DNA from: an uncultured bacterium
Lineage (GTDB): Bacteria > Nitrospirota > Thermodesulfovibrionia > Thermodesulfovibrionales > Dissulfurispiraceae
Direction: 5' to 3'
Length of the DNA stretch: 61,506 nucleotides
Assembly (NCBI GenBank): GCA_937949555.1
Contig: CALEDV010000029.1
Coordinates: 1-61,506 of the forward strand
Shown: one piece after another, positions 36,026 through 45,595 of the stretch
Numbering within the stretch: the stretch's first letter is position 1
How the letters are laid out: each line of letters begins with the position of its first letter
Position numbers and translations under genes: made by a program
Notes under the pieces: model-generated
Database searches by the model: none
Told to the model about the DNA's origin: nothing
The model's input: only the letters and a program-made list of their open reading frames with translations

Positions 36026-37213
36026 TTATGTTCGGTATTCTGCGTTGACCTTTACATAACCTTCAGTAAGGTCACAGGTTAGTATCTTACTGCTTGCCCT
36101 GCCTACCTTAAGGTCAACTAACAACTGAATCTCCCTTGACTGTTGCATGCTCCTCTGCGCTTCAATGTCACTGCCTGTGGCAAGGCCGCAAGAGGCAACC
36201 ATAATCCCGTTAATGGAAATGTCTATCCTATTTGGTTTTAGGGCTATCCCTGAATAACCCAAAGCTGCCATGATTCTACCCCAATTTGCATCATTTCCAT
36301 AAAGGGCGGTCTTAACAAGCATAGAATTGGCTATAGAAAGGGCAGCCCTCTTTGCCTCTGATTCATTGCGGGCATTCTTTAAATGGACAGTGATAAACTT
36401 TGTTGCCCCCTCTCCATCTTTCACGATCATCGATGCAAGCTCGAAACATACCTCTGACAATGCCTGGGCAAAGATGTTATAGGCATGACTATTGGTCTTG
36501 ATCAAATCATTTTTAGCCATTGCATTTGCAAAGGCAAGCACAGTGTCGTTTGTTGACCTGTCGCCGTCAATGGTAATACTGTTGAAGGAATGTCTAACCG
36601 CATACCTTAATGCCCTGTCAAGAGATTCCTTTGAAATGTTGGCATCGGTAAGTATAAAACCCAGCATTGTAGCCATGTCAGGGCATATCATGCCTGCACC
36701 CTTTGCAATCCCTGCAATGGTCACCCTTGAGCCGCATATATCAATAACCCTTGAAGACACCTTCTTAAAGGTATCGGTAGTCATTATTGCCTCTGCCACA
36801 AGGTCTAATCCCTTATGGGATAGTGTATGGGCAAGATTTGGGATACAAGGCCTTATACGGTCCATAGGCATAGGGGTCCCTATGACTCCTGTAGAGCATA
36901 TATATACGGATCGTTTATTGATATTTAACGTCTTAGCAACAATATCTGTCATCTCCTCAGCGTCTTTCATGCCCTGAGTGCCTGTGCACGCATTTGCATT
37001 GCCGCTGTTTATGATAATTGCCCTTCCACGAGAAGACTTGATTCTTTTCATATCAACCAGCACAGGGGCTGCCTTGACTGTGTTTGTTGTGAACAGTCCT
37101 GATACGACAGATTCTGCTTCAGATACAATCAGGGCAAGGTCCTTTCTGCCTCCCCTTTTTATGGCAGCCTCGGCAACAGAAAACAAAAAGCCCTTAGGTA
37201 TGTTAATCTTCAC
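36026..37213 (-). CDS. argJ: Bifunctional ornithine acetyltransferase / N-acetylglutamate synthase
   Basis: ArgJ recycles the acetyl group between acetylornithine and glutamate in arginine synthesis. The 395-residue precursor is self-cleaved before the Thr of ATMLG, visible in CPDMATMLGFILTDA. INSGNANACTGTQG, DGDRSTNDTVLAFAN and the C-terminal NAEYRT are typical. Bifunctionality (de novo acetylglutamate from acetyl-CoA) depends on the N-terminal residues and is inferred. It overlaps argC by 4 bp. Confidence 0.95.
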   Translation of the reverse strand: MKINIPKGFLFSVAEAAIKRGGRKDLALIVSEAESVVSGLFTTNTVKAAPVLVDMKRIKSSRGRAIIINSGNANACTGTQGMKDAEEMTDIVAKTLNINKRSVYICSTGVIGTPMPMDRIRPCIPNLAHTLSHKGLDLVAEAIMTTDTFKKVSSRVIDICGSRVTIAGIAKGAGMICPDMATMLGFILTDANISKESLDRALRYAVRHSFNSITIDGDRSTNDTVLAFANAMAKNDLIKTNSHAYNIFAQALSEVCFELASMIVKDGEGATKFITVHLKNARNESEAKRAALSIANSMLVKTALYGNDANWGRIMAALGYSGIALKPNRIDISINGIMVASCGLATGSDIEAQRSMQQSREIQLLVDLKVGRASSKILTCDLTEGYVKVNAEYRT

Positions 37214-38250
37214 GGGAAAAGCCCTATCTGCTTGAGCCCTGTAGTCTCCTCAAGGCCCATCATGATGTTCATATTTTGGACTGCCTGACCTGAGGCGCCC
37301 TTGACAAGGTTGTCTATAACTGACACCACTATGAGGGTATTAACTAAGGGATCAACTGTTACTGAGAGCATACAATAATTACTGCCTCTAACATCCTTCA
37401 AATCAGGAAAACAACCCTTGTCAAGCACACGTACAAAGGGCTCTTCTTTATATGCCTCCCTGTATAGCTCCATCACCCCATCTGTGTTTATATCCCCTTT
37501 TAGAGGGCAATATATTGTTGAAAGTATTCCCCTATCAATTGGCAAAAGGTGGGGGGTAAAATTTATCCTTATCTTTGACCCATGAATAATAGAGAGTTCT
37601 TGTTCTATCTCAGGTCTGTGCCTATGGGTAGCAATCCCGTATGCCCTAAAACCCTCATTAACCTCACAACAGGCAAGGGCAATCTCAGCCTTCCTACCAG
37701 CGCCGGAGGCTCCTGATTTTGAATCTACTACTATGCCTTGCTCACTTATAATCCCCTCTCTCAGGGCAGGCATTAAGCCCAATATTGCGCTTGTTGGATA
37801 GCAGCCAGGGTTGGCTATGAGCGAAGCATCCTTGATTTTCTCTCTATACAACTCCGGCAGCCCATAAACAGCCTTAGCCAATGCCTCTGGAAACCTATGG
37901 GGTGTCTTATACCAATGCTCATAAACACTGCTGTCTCTTAAGCGGAAATCTGCAGAGAGGTCTATCACCTTTTTATGGTGGGAATAGAAAAAATCCACTG
38001 CCTCTTGAGAAGCGCTATGGGGAAGGGCTAGGAAAAACATATCTGCCCTTTCAAGCAATGCCTCTTTGCAAAGGGGTTCAAAAAAGAATCTATCTAAGGG
38101 GAAAAGGTGGGGATAGAGATCAGATACCCGTTTGCCTGCAGACTGCTCCGAGGTAACTGCGGTTATATCAACTTGGGGATGCAAGGAGAGAATCCTGAGC
38201 AGTTCAGCCCCAGTATATCCACTTGCCCCACAAATCGCCGTCTTTATCAT
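37210..38250 (-). CDS. argC: N-acetyl-gamma-glutamyl-phosphate reductase
   Basis: ArgC reduces N-acetylglutamyl-phosphate to the semialdehyde with NADPH. The 346-residue protein has the Rossmann start AICGASGYTGAELLRIL, the catalytic cysteine in IANPGCYPTSAILGLMP, and HRHRPEIEQELS. It leads the argC-argJ-osmC-mqnB group. The ATG has no ribosome-binding site and lies 10 bp after a perfect TATAAT. Confidence 0.95.
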   Translation of the reverse strand: MIKTAICGASGYTGAELLRILSLHPQVDITAVTSEQSAGKRVSDLYPHLFPLDRFFFEPLCKEALLERADMFFLALPHSASQEAVDFFYSHHKKVIDLSADFRLRDSSVYEHWYKTPHRFPEALAKAVYGLPELYREKIKDASLIANPGCYPTSAILGLMPALREGIISEQGIVVDSKSGASGAGRKAEIALACCEVNEGFRAYGIATHRHRPEIEQELSIIHGSKIRINFTPHLLPIDRGILSTIYCPLKGDINTDGVMELYREAYKEEPFVRVLDKGCFPDLKDVRGSNYCMLSVTVDPLVNTLIVVSVIDNLVKGASGQAVQNMNIMMGLEETTGLKQIGLFP

Positions 38251-38260
38251 ATTCGTTCAA

Positions 38261-38266
38261 ATTATA
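38261..38266 (-). promoter_or_regulatory. TATAAT box of argC next to the rpsI terminator
   Basis: On the minus strand TATAAT ends 10 bases before the argC ATG, giving a 5' leader of about 4 bases. The -35 region would fall inside the preceding terminator hairpin and has no good match. Confidence 0.4.
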
Positions 38267-38291
38267 AAGGCTCGTTTTTATAACGAGCCTT
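38262..38291 (-). terminator. Terminator after rpsI
   Basis: A perfect 10-bp stem AAGGCTCGTT/AACGAGCCTT (38267-38276 with 38282-38291, 5-nt loop) is followed on the minus strand by TTATAATTT. It lies in the 78-bp rpsI-argC gap. Confidence 0.7.
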
Positions 38292-38328
38292 ATAAGGATA
38301 TCTAAGGTCCTTTACAAATAACAAATAA

Positions 38329-38721
38329 CTACCTTTTAGAGAACTGGAATCTTCTTCTTGCCCCGCTCTGACCGTATTTCTTTCTTTCAACCTCTCTTGG
38401 GTCTCTTGTAAGAAGTCCGTCTTTTTTGAGCTTACTCTTAAATTCATTATCAAGGGCTACTAAGGCCCTGGCTATTCCGTGCCTTAAGGCGCCTGCCTGT
38501 CCACTTAACCCGCCCCCATTGACCCTTGCTATAATGTCATATTTACCTACAGTCCCGGTCACATGCAGTGGCTGTCTTATTATCATTTTAAGGGTCTCCC
38601 GTGGGAAATAGGTCTCATAATCTTTGCTGTTTACTATAATATTGCCCTTACCTGATTTAATAACCACTTGAGCGACCGATCGCTTCCTCCGTCCTGTAGC
38701 ACCGTACTTTATTGCAGCCAT
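38329..38721 (-). CDS. rpsI: 30S ribosomal protein S9
   Basis: S9 contacts the P-site tRNA with its C-terminal tail. The 130-residue protein has [12 protein letters not shown] near the start, [21 protein letters not shown] in the middle and the basic tail [17 protein letters not shown] with the terminal SKR. It follows rplM by 15 bp, the usual pair. Confidence 0.98.
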   Translation of the reverse strand: MAAIKYGATGRRKRSVAQVVIKSGKGNIIVNSKDYETYFPRETLKMIIRQPLHVTGTVGKYDIIARVNGGGLSGQAGALRHGIARALVALDNEFKSKLKKDGLLTRDPREVERKKYGQSGARRRFQFSKR

Positions 38722-38736
38722 ATCAATATCTCTCCC

Positions 38737-39174
38737 TTATTGTCTTATCTTTAACTCTTGGGGATTCTGAGCCCCATGAGGATGTGCCTCACCCTTATAA
38801 ACCTTAAGTTTCTTAATGAGCTCCCTACCCAGTCTATTCTTTGGCAACATACCCCGCACAGCATGTGTTATAACCGTTTCAGGGCTCTTACTGAGTTTCT
38901 CCTGCAGGGTTGCCTCTCTTATGCCCCCGATGTATCCGGAGTGACGGTAATATATCTTTTGCCTTAGTTTATTGCCTGTAACTCTAACCTTCTCCGCATT
39001 AACTACCACTACAAAATCGCCAGTATCAGCATTTGGAGTAAATACAGGCTTGTTCTTCCCTCTTAGGCACACCGCTATCTGAGCAGCCATCCTGCCTAAT
39101 ATCAAATCTTTAGCATCAACCACATACCAATTGCGGTTTGCCTCATCTCTTTTCATAAACCTTGTCTTCATCAT
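38737..39174 (-). CDS. rplM: 50S ribosomal protein L13
   Basis: L13 is an early assembly protein of the large subunit. The 145-residue protein shows [46 protein letters not shown] and [18 protein letters not shown] 39174 follows AAGGGAAGGTG; an open extension to 39207 is not needed. It is driven by a near-consensus promoter (39222-39250) and leads the rplM-rpsI operon. Confidence 0.97.
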   Translation of the reverse strand: MMKTRFMKRDEANRNWYVVDAKDLILGRMAAQIAVCLRGKNKPVFTPNADTGDFVVVVNAEKVRVTGNKLRQKIYYRHSGYIGGIREATLQEKLSKSPETVITHAVRGMLPKNRLGRELIKKLKVYKGEAHPHGAQNPQELKIRQ

Positions 39175-39221
39175 CACACCTTCCCTTATTGTTAAAAAAT
39201 ACTTCAAAAAACAAGAAGATT

Positions 39222-39250
39222 ATAATAAGGAAAGGGAGTTAAATTGTCAA
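39222..39250 (-). promoter_or_regulatory. Promoter of rplM-rpsI
   Basis: On the minus strand TTGACA (39245-39250), a 17-base spacer and TATTAT (39222-39227) give a start point near 39215 and a 41-base leader. Repeat copy 3 ends 15 bp beyond the -35 box. Confidence 0.75.
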
Positions 39251-39265
39251 GCTTGTTTTCTTCCT

Positions 39266-39473
39266 CCTTAAATTGCCCATAGGAGTAAGAGGGTGTGCTG
39301 AAGGGGCCTTATTGCCACACCTTTTTACGAGACCTCTGTACCTTCACAGATAATGCCAAACTAATCACCTCTTGGTGACTGAATGACCTATGGCCCTTTT
39401 TAATAAACCCTGTGGCAGTATAAGGGCTTTCAGGCATGCCCTCTTGCTCCTACAGGTTTCTATCGGCATTTGG
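39266..39473 (+). mobile_element. Dispersed hairpin repeat, copy 3
   Basis: Same orientation and termini as copy 1, about 208 bp, but with the internal sequence type of copy 2 (CACAGATAATGCCAAACT and perfect TCACC-TCTT-GGTGA hairpin). It lies between the end of the glycan operon and the rplM promoter. No clear flanking direct repeat was found; the flanks share at most TCCTT. Confidence 0.8.
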
Positions 39474-39564
39474 GATCCTTCATGCAAATACACTTCATCA
39501 AATCGCTATGGCATCTCAGAGAAGACATCTGAAGTATGTAACGAGCATTGCCTATTAGGGTTTT

Positions 39565-39591
39565 AAAAAAGGACAAAGGGTTCATCCCTTT
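39565..39591 (-). terminator. Terminator of the glycan operon
   Basis: On the minus strand AAAGGG-ATGAA-CCCTTT (39575-39591) is followed by GTCC and then TTTTTT (39565-39570). It lies right at the deacetylase stop codon. Confidence 0.65.
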
Positions 39592-39593
39592 CA

Positions 39594-40373
39594 TTACCTC
39601 TGCAGAACCTCCTTTACATATCTACAAGAGGTTATAAAATACCCACCCTTACCCTTTAACCACAATAACCACTCTCTAAGGCCTTGCAGCATATCGCTGC
39701 CAGAGCGCTTCTTGATGTAAAAGGGCAGATCAAAACCGCTTATATCAGCAAACTCCCAGGGGTGAAAATAGATATTAAGGTATCCATCGTACTTTACAGT
39801 CCATGCCGTGAGCATTTTATATATCCCCTGGGGGATATTTTTAAAGGTCAACCAAAATAAAGGGAATCTTATAATAGGGCTAACGGAGATTGGCAGATTC
39901 CAGAGATTGCCAGTTTTAAAGGGCAGCCTTGGCTTAAATAGATTCATGTATCTACCGGGAAGCCAGAGGGGGTTTAAAGAGGAGTCATAGTGAAACCCAG
40001 CATCTATAAGCGTCTCTGGCTCAATGGTCTCCAATCTTGGCTGCCGGTGTCCTACTATCTCCTTCCCTGTGACATCCTCAATCTCTTTCTTTGCCCTCTT
40101 TAAATCACCCTCAGAGTTCTTGCTGTGATAGTAGCCGTGGCAGGCTATCTCGTGCCTATCCGATAGAGATTGGATAAAGCCTCTATGGCCCATTGCAAAA
40201 TGGGCAGTAGTAAAGCATGTGGTTGTAATGTCTAAGCTGTCAAGTATCTCCAGGACCTTAAGAAGTCCCCTTAAGGACAACTCAAGGGCTTCCCTGTCAC
40301 TTATATTAAGGCCATACTCTCTTGGTAGGTCAAACTCCTCCACATCAATACTTAGAAGAATTGGATTAGTCAT
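39594..40373 (-). CDS. Polysaccharide deacetylase family protein
   Basis: The 259-residue protein is a carbohydrate esterase 4-type (NodB-like) enzyme. SIDVEEFDLP carries the catalytic/metal Asp, and the metal-binding His pair is in EIACHGYYHS. GHRQPRLE and YFHPWEF are the later motifs. It resembles deacetylases found in exopolysaccharide and O-antigen loci. The start overlaps the GT2 gene by 8 bp, so it is the last gene of a three-gene operon. Its substrate is probably the glycan made by its neighbours. No signal peptide is visible. Confidence 0.85.
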   Translation of the reverse strand: MTNPILLSIDVEEFDLPREYGLNISDREALELSLRGLLKVLEILDSLDITTTCFTTAHFAMGHRGFIQSLSDRHEIACHGYYHSKNSEGDLKRAKKEIEDVTGKEIVGHRQPRLETIEPETLIDAGFHYDSSLNPLWLPGRYMNLFKPRLPFKTGNLWNLPISVSPIIRFPLFWLTFKNIPQGIYKMLTAWTVKYDGYLNIYFHPWEFADISGFDLPFYIKKRSGSDMLQGLREWLLWLKGKGGYFITSCRYVKEVLQR

Positions 40374-41097
40374 ATCTCCCTAAAAGGTCTTTAAATCTCA
40401 CGCTCAGGAGATCCATGAACATCCTGATAGAGTCCTTTGACAGCTTTATCTTACAGGTCTTATAGTTGTGAGAGTCTGCTTCCTTAACAGGTATCTCTTT
40501 AAGGGCAAACCCGTACTTCTTAGATAGAAACAACACCTCTGGGTCAAAGCCAAACCCAGGGATGCTCATCTTTGGAAACACCCTTTTCACTACCTCCCTT
40601 CGAAATCCCTTAAAACCAGCCTGAGTATCCCTATAGGGCAATCCAAGGGTAAGCCTCATAAGCCTGTTGTAGCCCTCTCCAAGGATGTGTCTGAGTAGAT
40701 TTGGCCTCCTCTTCCTGTCTAATAATTTTCTTGAGCCAATTACCACATCAAAACCTGAGAGTTCGGATTCCAAAACCTCAATCATTTCCAGTGGATAAGC
40801 AAGGTCACTGTCAGTGAAACAGTAGTATTGTGCATCTACCGAATCAAAACCAAAGCGCACTGCAAAACCCTTTCCCCTGTTTGGGCTATAGCCAACAACA
40901 GCTACATTGTCAATACCAGCTAAAGCCTCCTTTAGGACATAGGCTGTGCGGTCCGTAGATCCGTCATCTACAAAAAGGAAGTAATAATCTAATCTCTTGG
41001 ATGCAAAGGCAGTTACCTCTTTAACCACTGACTGAATGCGGTCTCCTTCGTTATATACAGGCAGTATTACTGCTAAGTTATAGGCGCTTGTACTCAA
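40366..41097 (-). CDS. Family 2 glycosyltransferase, polyprenyl-phosphate type
   Basis: The 243-residue protein is a GT2 (DPM1/dolichyl-phosphate glucosyltransferase-like) enzyme: AVILPVYNEGDRIQSVVKEV, FVDDGSTDRT, NRGKGFAVRFGFD, CFTDSDLAYP (DxD metal site) and DTQAGFKGFRREV. Such enzymes load a sugar onto polyprenyl phosphate at the cytoplasmic face. The open frame extends to 41262 inside the next gene, but TTG 41097 is chosen because it follows the upstream stop by 5 bp and starts at the conserved first strand. The lipid-linked sugar could feed the GT87 protein encoded just upstream. Confidence 0.85.
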   Translation of the reverse strand: MSTSAYNLAVILPVYNEGDRIQSVVKEVTAFASKRLDYYFLFVDDGSTDRTAYVLKEALAGIDNVAVVGYSPNRGKGFAVRFGFDSVDAQYYCFTDSDLAYPLEMIEVLESELSGFDVVIGSRKLLDRKRRPNLLRHILGEGYNRLMRLTLGLPYRDTQAGFKGFRREVVKRVFPKMSIPGFGFDPEVLFLSKKYGFALKEIPVKEADSHNYKTCKIKLSKDSIRMFMDLLSVRFKDLLGRYD

Positions 41098-41102
41098 TCT
41101 AA

Positions 41103-42443
41103 TTAATTGCCCCTGCAGTGCCTGAACATCAAGACTATTGCTGCCCCATAGAGGATAAGGGTTGACATGAGCACTAAACCAAAGTCCCTTAAGAACCAAA
41201 ATACTCCGCCTATAGCAGTAAGCACATGACCTATGATTAGAAACCAAAATACCAAGTTCCATCTCAGAGGAATATTGCTATAACCATTGTCCTTCCAAAT
41301 CACAAACAACATTACTGACACAAGGGGAATAAGCATCGATATGTAGTGAGGATGAAAGACAGGACTTACAATACACATCAACAATCCCAGTTGACCCAAA
41401 AACAGAACCTCACAGGAGGAAGAACTGACAGCCCCAGAAATGAGTCTTTGACCCCTCCACCGAGCAGCGATTAATGTTAAAAGGGTAAGCAGTAAACCCA
41501 ATACCCAATGCGTCCAACGGACTATTGGCACAGCCTCCCTCGGTCTTGTGAACCGATCGGGGTTTATAATGTTGTGTATAATGGTCATAGGTGAGTTGCT
41601 GTCGGTGCATGTTATACAGGTAAGTTCTCCCCCTCTGATATTCTCTGTCTCTCCTTTTATGCCGGCCTGGAGCACCTCAGCATAAAAGGTCCTGTATGAG
41701 TCAATAGTTTTATCTATGCCCATGAACATCATAGGGATTATTAACAACGTTATTAAGGCTCCCATCATCCCTCCAGCAATCATCCTCCAGTCTCTTCTCC
41801 ACAGTGGCATCAGAAATATGAAGGCAGGGATTACCTTTATTGCAGAGGCTGCGGACAACCATAAACCAGCCCTAAACCTATGACCTTTGAGGATAGAGGC
41901 TGCCATGCCGCACAGCAGAAAGGCTATTATGAGGCCTGTCTGTCCCCGCATCTGGGATCTGCCAATAGCTGGCATGAGAACCAAAAAAGGCAGCAGTCTT
42001 AGAGCCCACCATCGTTGTGAAAGGGGATGAGGATTTCTAAGGGATGGTATTGTTGAGGTCTGCTCCAGTGCCTTTGCAAGGATATGGCATCCCCACAATC
42101 CAAGACCCATAGTTAAGGCATACCATAAACCCACAGTAAACCCATAGGGCAGATAACCTGTCCTATCAATACCCTTTGGCGGGTCAGCCAGTGGCGTTAA
42201 GATAATTGCAAAAAAAGGGGGATATACATAATGCCAGCCATTATCATCGGAGATGCTGTATATATCTCCCCCTGTTCTGACCGCATAGGCTGCCCTTAGA
42301 TATACGCCAAGGTCGGTCATCGGTCTCTTCAGGAAAGCGCCTCTCAGCTCCACCCAGGCGCCAAAAAGTATTATTAGCAACAACAAGCAGGCAATTGCAG
42401 CCCTTTGTCTTGCTGTTAGAGGCGCATCAGGATTTGAAAACAT
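41103..42443 (-). CDS. Polytopic membrane glycosyltransferase (GT87/DUF2029-like)
   Basis: The 446-residue protein has about 10-11 hydrophobic helices. After helix 1 it shows the loop MTDLGVYLRAAYAVRTGGDIYSI and YVYPPFFAIILTPLA, the pattern of GT87 polyprenol-phosphate-hexose-dependent transferases such as mycobacterial mannosyltransferases. The periplasmic loop near 270-300 (GGELTCITCTDSNSPMTII) contains a pair of cysteines. It leads the operon with GT2 and the deacetylase. A lipid-linked sugar donor is inferred and the acceptor is unknown. Confidence 0.75.
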   Translation of the reverse strand: MFSNPDAPLTARQRAAIACLLLLIILFGAWVELRGAFLKRPMTDLGVYLRAAYAVRTGGDIYSISDDNGWHYVYPPFFAIILTPLADPPKGIDRTGYLPYGFTVGLWYALTMGLGLWGCHILAKALEQTSTIPSLRNPHPLSQRWWALRLLPFLVLMPAIGRSQMRGQTGLIIAFLLCGMAASILKGHRFRAGLWLSAASAIKVIPAFIFLMPLWRRDWRMIAGGMMGALITLLIIPMMFMGIDKTIDSYRTFYAEVLQAGIKGETENIRGGELTCITCTDSNSPMTIIHNIINPDRFTRPREAVPIVRWTHWVLGLLLTLLTLIAARWRGQRLISGAVSSSSCEVLFLGQLGLLMCIVSPVFHPHYISMLIPLVSVMLFVIWKDNGYSNIPLRWNLVFWFLIIGHVLTAIGGVFWFLRDFGLVLMSTLILYGAAIVLMFRHCRGN

Positions 42444-42546
42444 GTAGCATCATTAGTGTCAGCATTATATTAACGGTAATCACAATAGTGCATATCCTCA
42501 ACCGTTATACCCATCTTTTGCAAAAGCATAATTAAGAGGGATTCCT

Positions 42547-43833
<1,287 letters not shown>

Positions 43834-43893
43834 TTATTCTTCCCCTGTATTGAGTTTATTGAGATTACATACAACTTGCCTTATGTTAAGCTA

Positions 43894-45471
43894 CTAAAGC
43901 GCTATCACCTTCACATCTAAGATATTAGGGAGTTCCTTGATCTCCTCGATGACAGAATCTGGAGCAGGCACATCAATGTTAACCACCGAGATAGCCATGC
44001 CCCCAGCCCTCTTTCTGCCAAAGTGCATACGGGCAATGTTTATGTTGTTTCTACCCATGAGGGTGCCTATATTGCCGATGACACCGGGTTTGTCATTGTT
44101 ATGCATAAGCAGCATATTGCCCTCAGGCACTATCTCAACGGTAAACTCGTTTATTTTAACTATTCTGGGCTCCTTTTTCCCAAAAAGGGTGCCCGAAACC
44201 ACTACAGTCTTTTCAGGAGACTTGACCTGCACCGATACCATATTCCTGTAATCTCCTGCATCTGCGCTCCTTAGCTCTCTAACCTCAATACCCCGTTCCT
44301 TTGCTATGTAAGGGGCATTAACGAAGTTCACATTCTCATGAAGCATAGGAGTAAGGATTCCCTTAAGGGCAGCAATCGTCAGAGGCGATGTATTTAAAGT
44401 AGATGCCTCACCCCTGTATTCAATGGTAACCTCTGTAACGCCTCCCTCAGATATCTGGGCAGCAAATCCCCCAACCTTCTCTGCCAGCACAATAAAAGGC
44501 TGCAATGCCGATACCTGATCTGCAGGGATTGAAGGGAAATTGACCGCATTTCTGATGGTCCCACTAACGAGAAAATCAGATACCTGCTCTGCTATAGCAA
44601 TGGCAACCTTCTCCTGTGCCTCCTTTGTGGATGCCCCTAAATGGGGGGTGCAGACTACCTTTTCATGCCCAACAAGGGGATTATTAACAGGTGGCTCAAC
44701 CTCAAATACATCAAGGGCTGCCCCAGCGATCTTTCCGCTATTAAGTCCTTCAAGCAATGCCTGCTCGTTGATAATGCCTCCCCTGGCGCAATTAATTATG
44801 TAAACTCCCTCTTTTAAGTCCTTGAGGTTTTTTAGGTTTATAATATTTCTGGTCTCGTTCGTAAGAGGTGTATGCACCGTTATGAAATCAGACCTCCTTA
44901 TGAGCTGAGGGATGTCAACCCTTTCAACGCCCATGCTCTTTGCCTTCTCATCACTTAAAAAGGGGTCGTAGGCTATAACATACATCCCCAATCCGTGCGC
45001 CCTTTTTGCCACCTCTGTCCCAATATTACCAAGTCCAAGCACGCCAAGGGTCTTGTTGAAAAGCTCAGTGCCCATAAATAACTTCTTCTCCCACCTTCCA
45101 GCATTCATTGACATATAGGCTTGGGGTATCTTTCTGGCTGCTGCAAACATGAGGGCTATGGTGTGTTCTGCTGTGGTAATGGTATTGCCACCGGGTGTGT
45201 TCATCACTACTATCCCACGCTTTGAAGCAGCCACCCTGTCCACATTGTCCAACCCAGAGCCAGCCCTGCCGATTACCTTTAGGTTTTCCGCTGCATCAAT
45301 TATCTCAGCGGTCACCTTTGTCGCGCTTCTTATAATCAAGGCATTGTAATCCCTGATGATCTCCCTCAATTCCTCCGACTTCAAACCTGTTTTAACATCT
45401 ACTGTAAGACCTGCCCGTTTTAATATGTCCACACCCCTTGTTGAGATGTTATCACTAACAAGCACTTTCAT
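43894..45471 (-). CDS. serA: D-3-phosphoglycerate dehydrogenase (long form)
   Basis: SerA starts serine synthesis from 3-phosphoglycerate. The 525-residue protein is the long form: NAD-binding 2-hydroxyacid dehydrogenase core (about 1-310; LGVLGLGNIGTEVAKRA, NCARGGIINEQAL, catalytic TPHLGASTKEAQ), an intervening ASB domain (about 320-450) and a C-terminal ACT domain (about 452-525; MLLMHNNDKPGVIGNIGTLMG). The class V aminotransferase gene just upstream supplies the likely next step. Confidence 0.97.
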   Translation of the reverse strand: MKVLVSDNISTRGVDILKRAGLTVDVKTGLKSEELREIIRDYNALIIRSATKVTAEIIDAAENLKVIGRAGSGLDNVDRVAASKRGIVVMNTPGGNTITTAEHTIALMFAAARKIPQAYMSMNAGRWEKKLFMGTELFNKTLGVLGLGNIGTEVAKRAHGLGMYVIAYDPFLSDEKAKSMGVERVDIPQLIRRSDFITVHTPLTNETRNIINLKNLKDLKEGVYIINCARGGIINEQALLEGLNSGKIAGAALDVFEVEPPVNNPLVGHEKVVCTPHLGASTKEAQEKVAIAIAEQVSDFLVSGTIRNAVNFPSIPADQVSALQPFIVLAEKVGGFAAQISEGGVTEVTIEYRGEASTLNTSPLTIAALKGILTPMLHENVNFVNAPYIAKERGIEVRELRSADAGDYRNMVSVQVKSPEKTVVVSGTLFGKKEPRIVKINEFTVEIVPEGNMLLMHNNDKPGVIGNIGTLMGRNNINIARMHFGRKRAGGMAISVVNIDVPAPDSVIEEIKELPNILDVKVIAL

Positions 45472-45595
45472 AAATAAATGTCTCCTTTATTGACCTTTGA
45501 TTTATTTTGTTTATTTCCCAGTTTGTTTATTTTATATTGTTCTAACATTCACTTACAGCACATTTTCCAAAAAATTATTGACCTTAAAATATAGA

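Noticed and set aside
38262..38453. 63-residue frame at the end of rpsI
   Set aside because: It overlaps the conserved S9 tail in another frame and the terminator.
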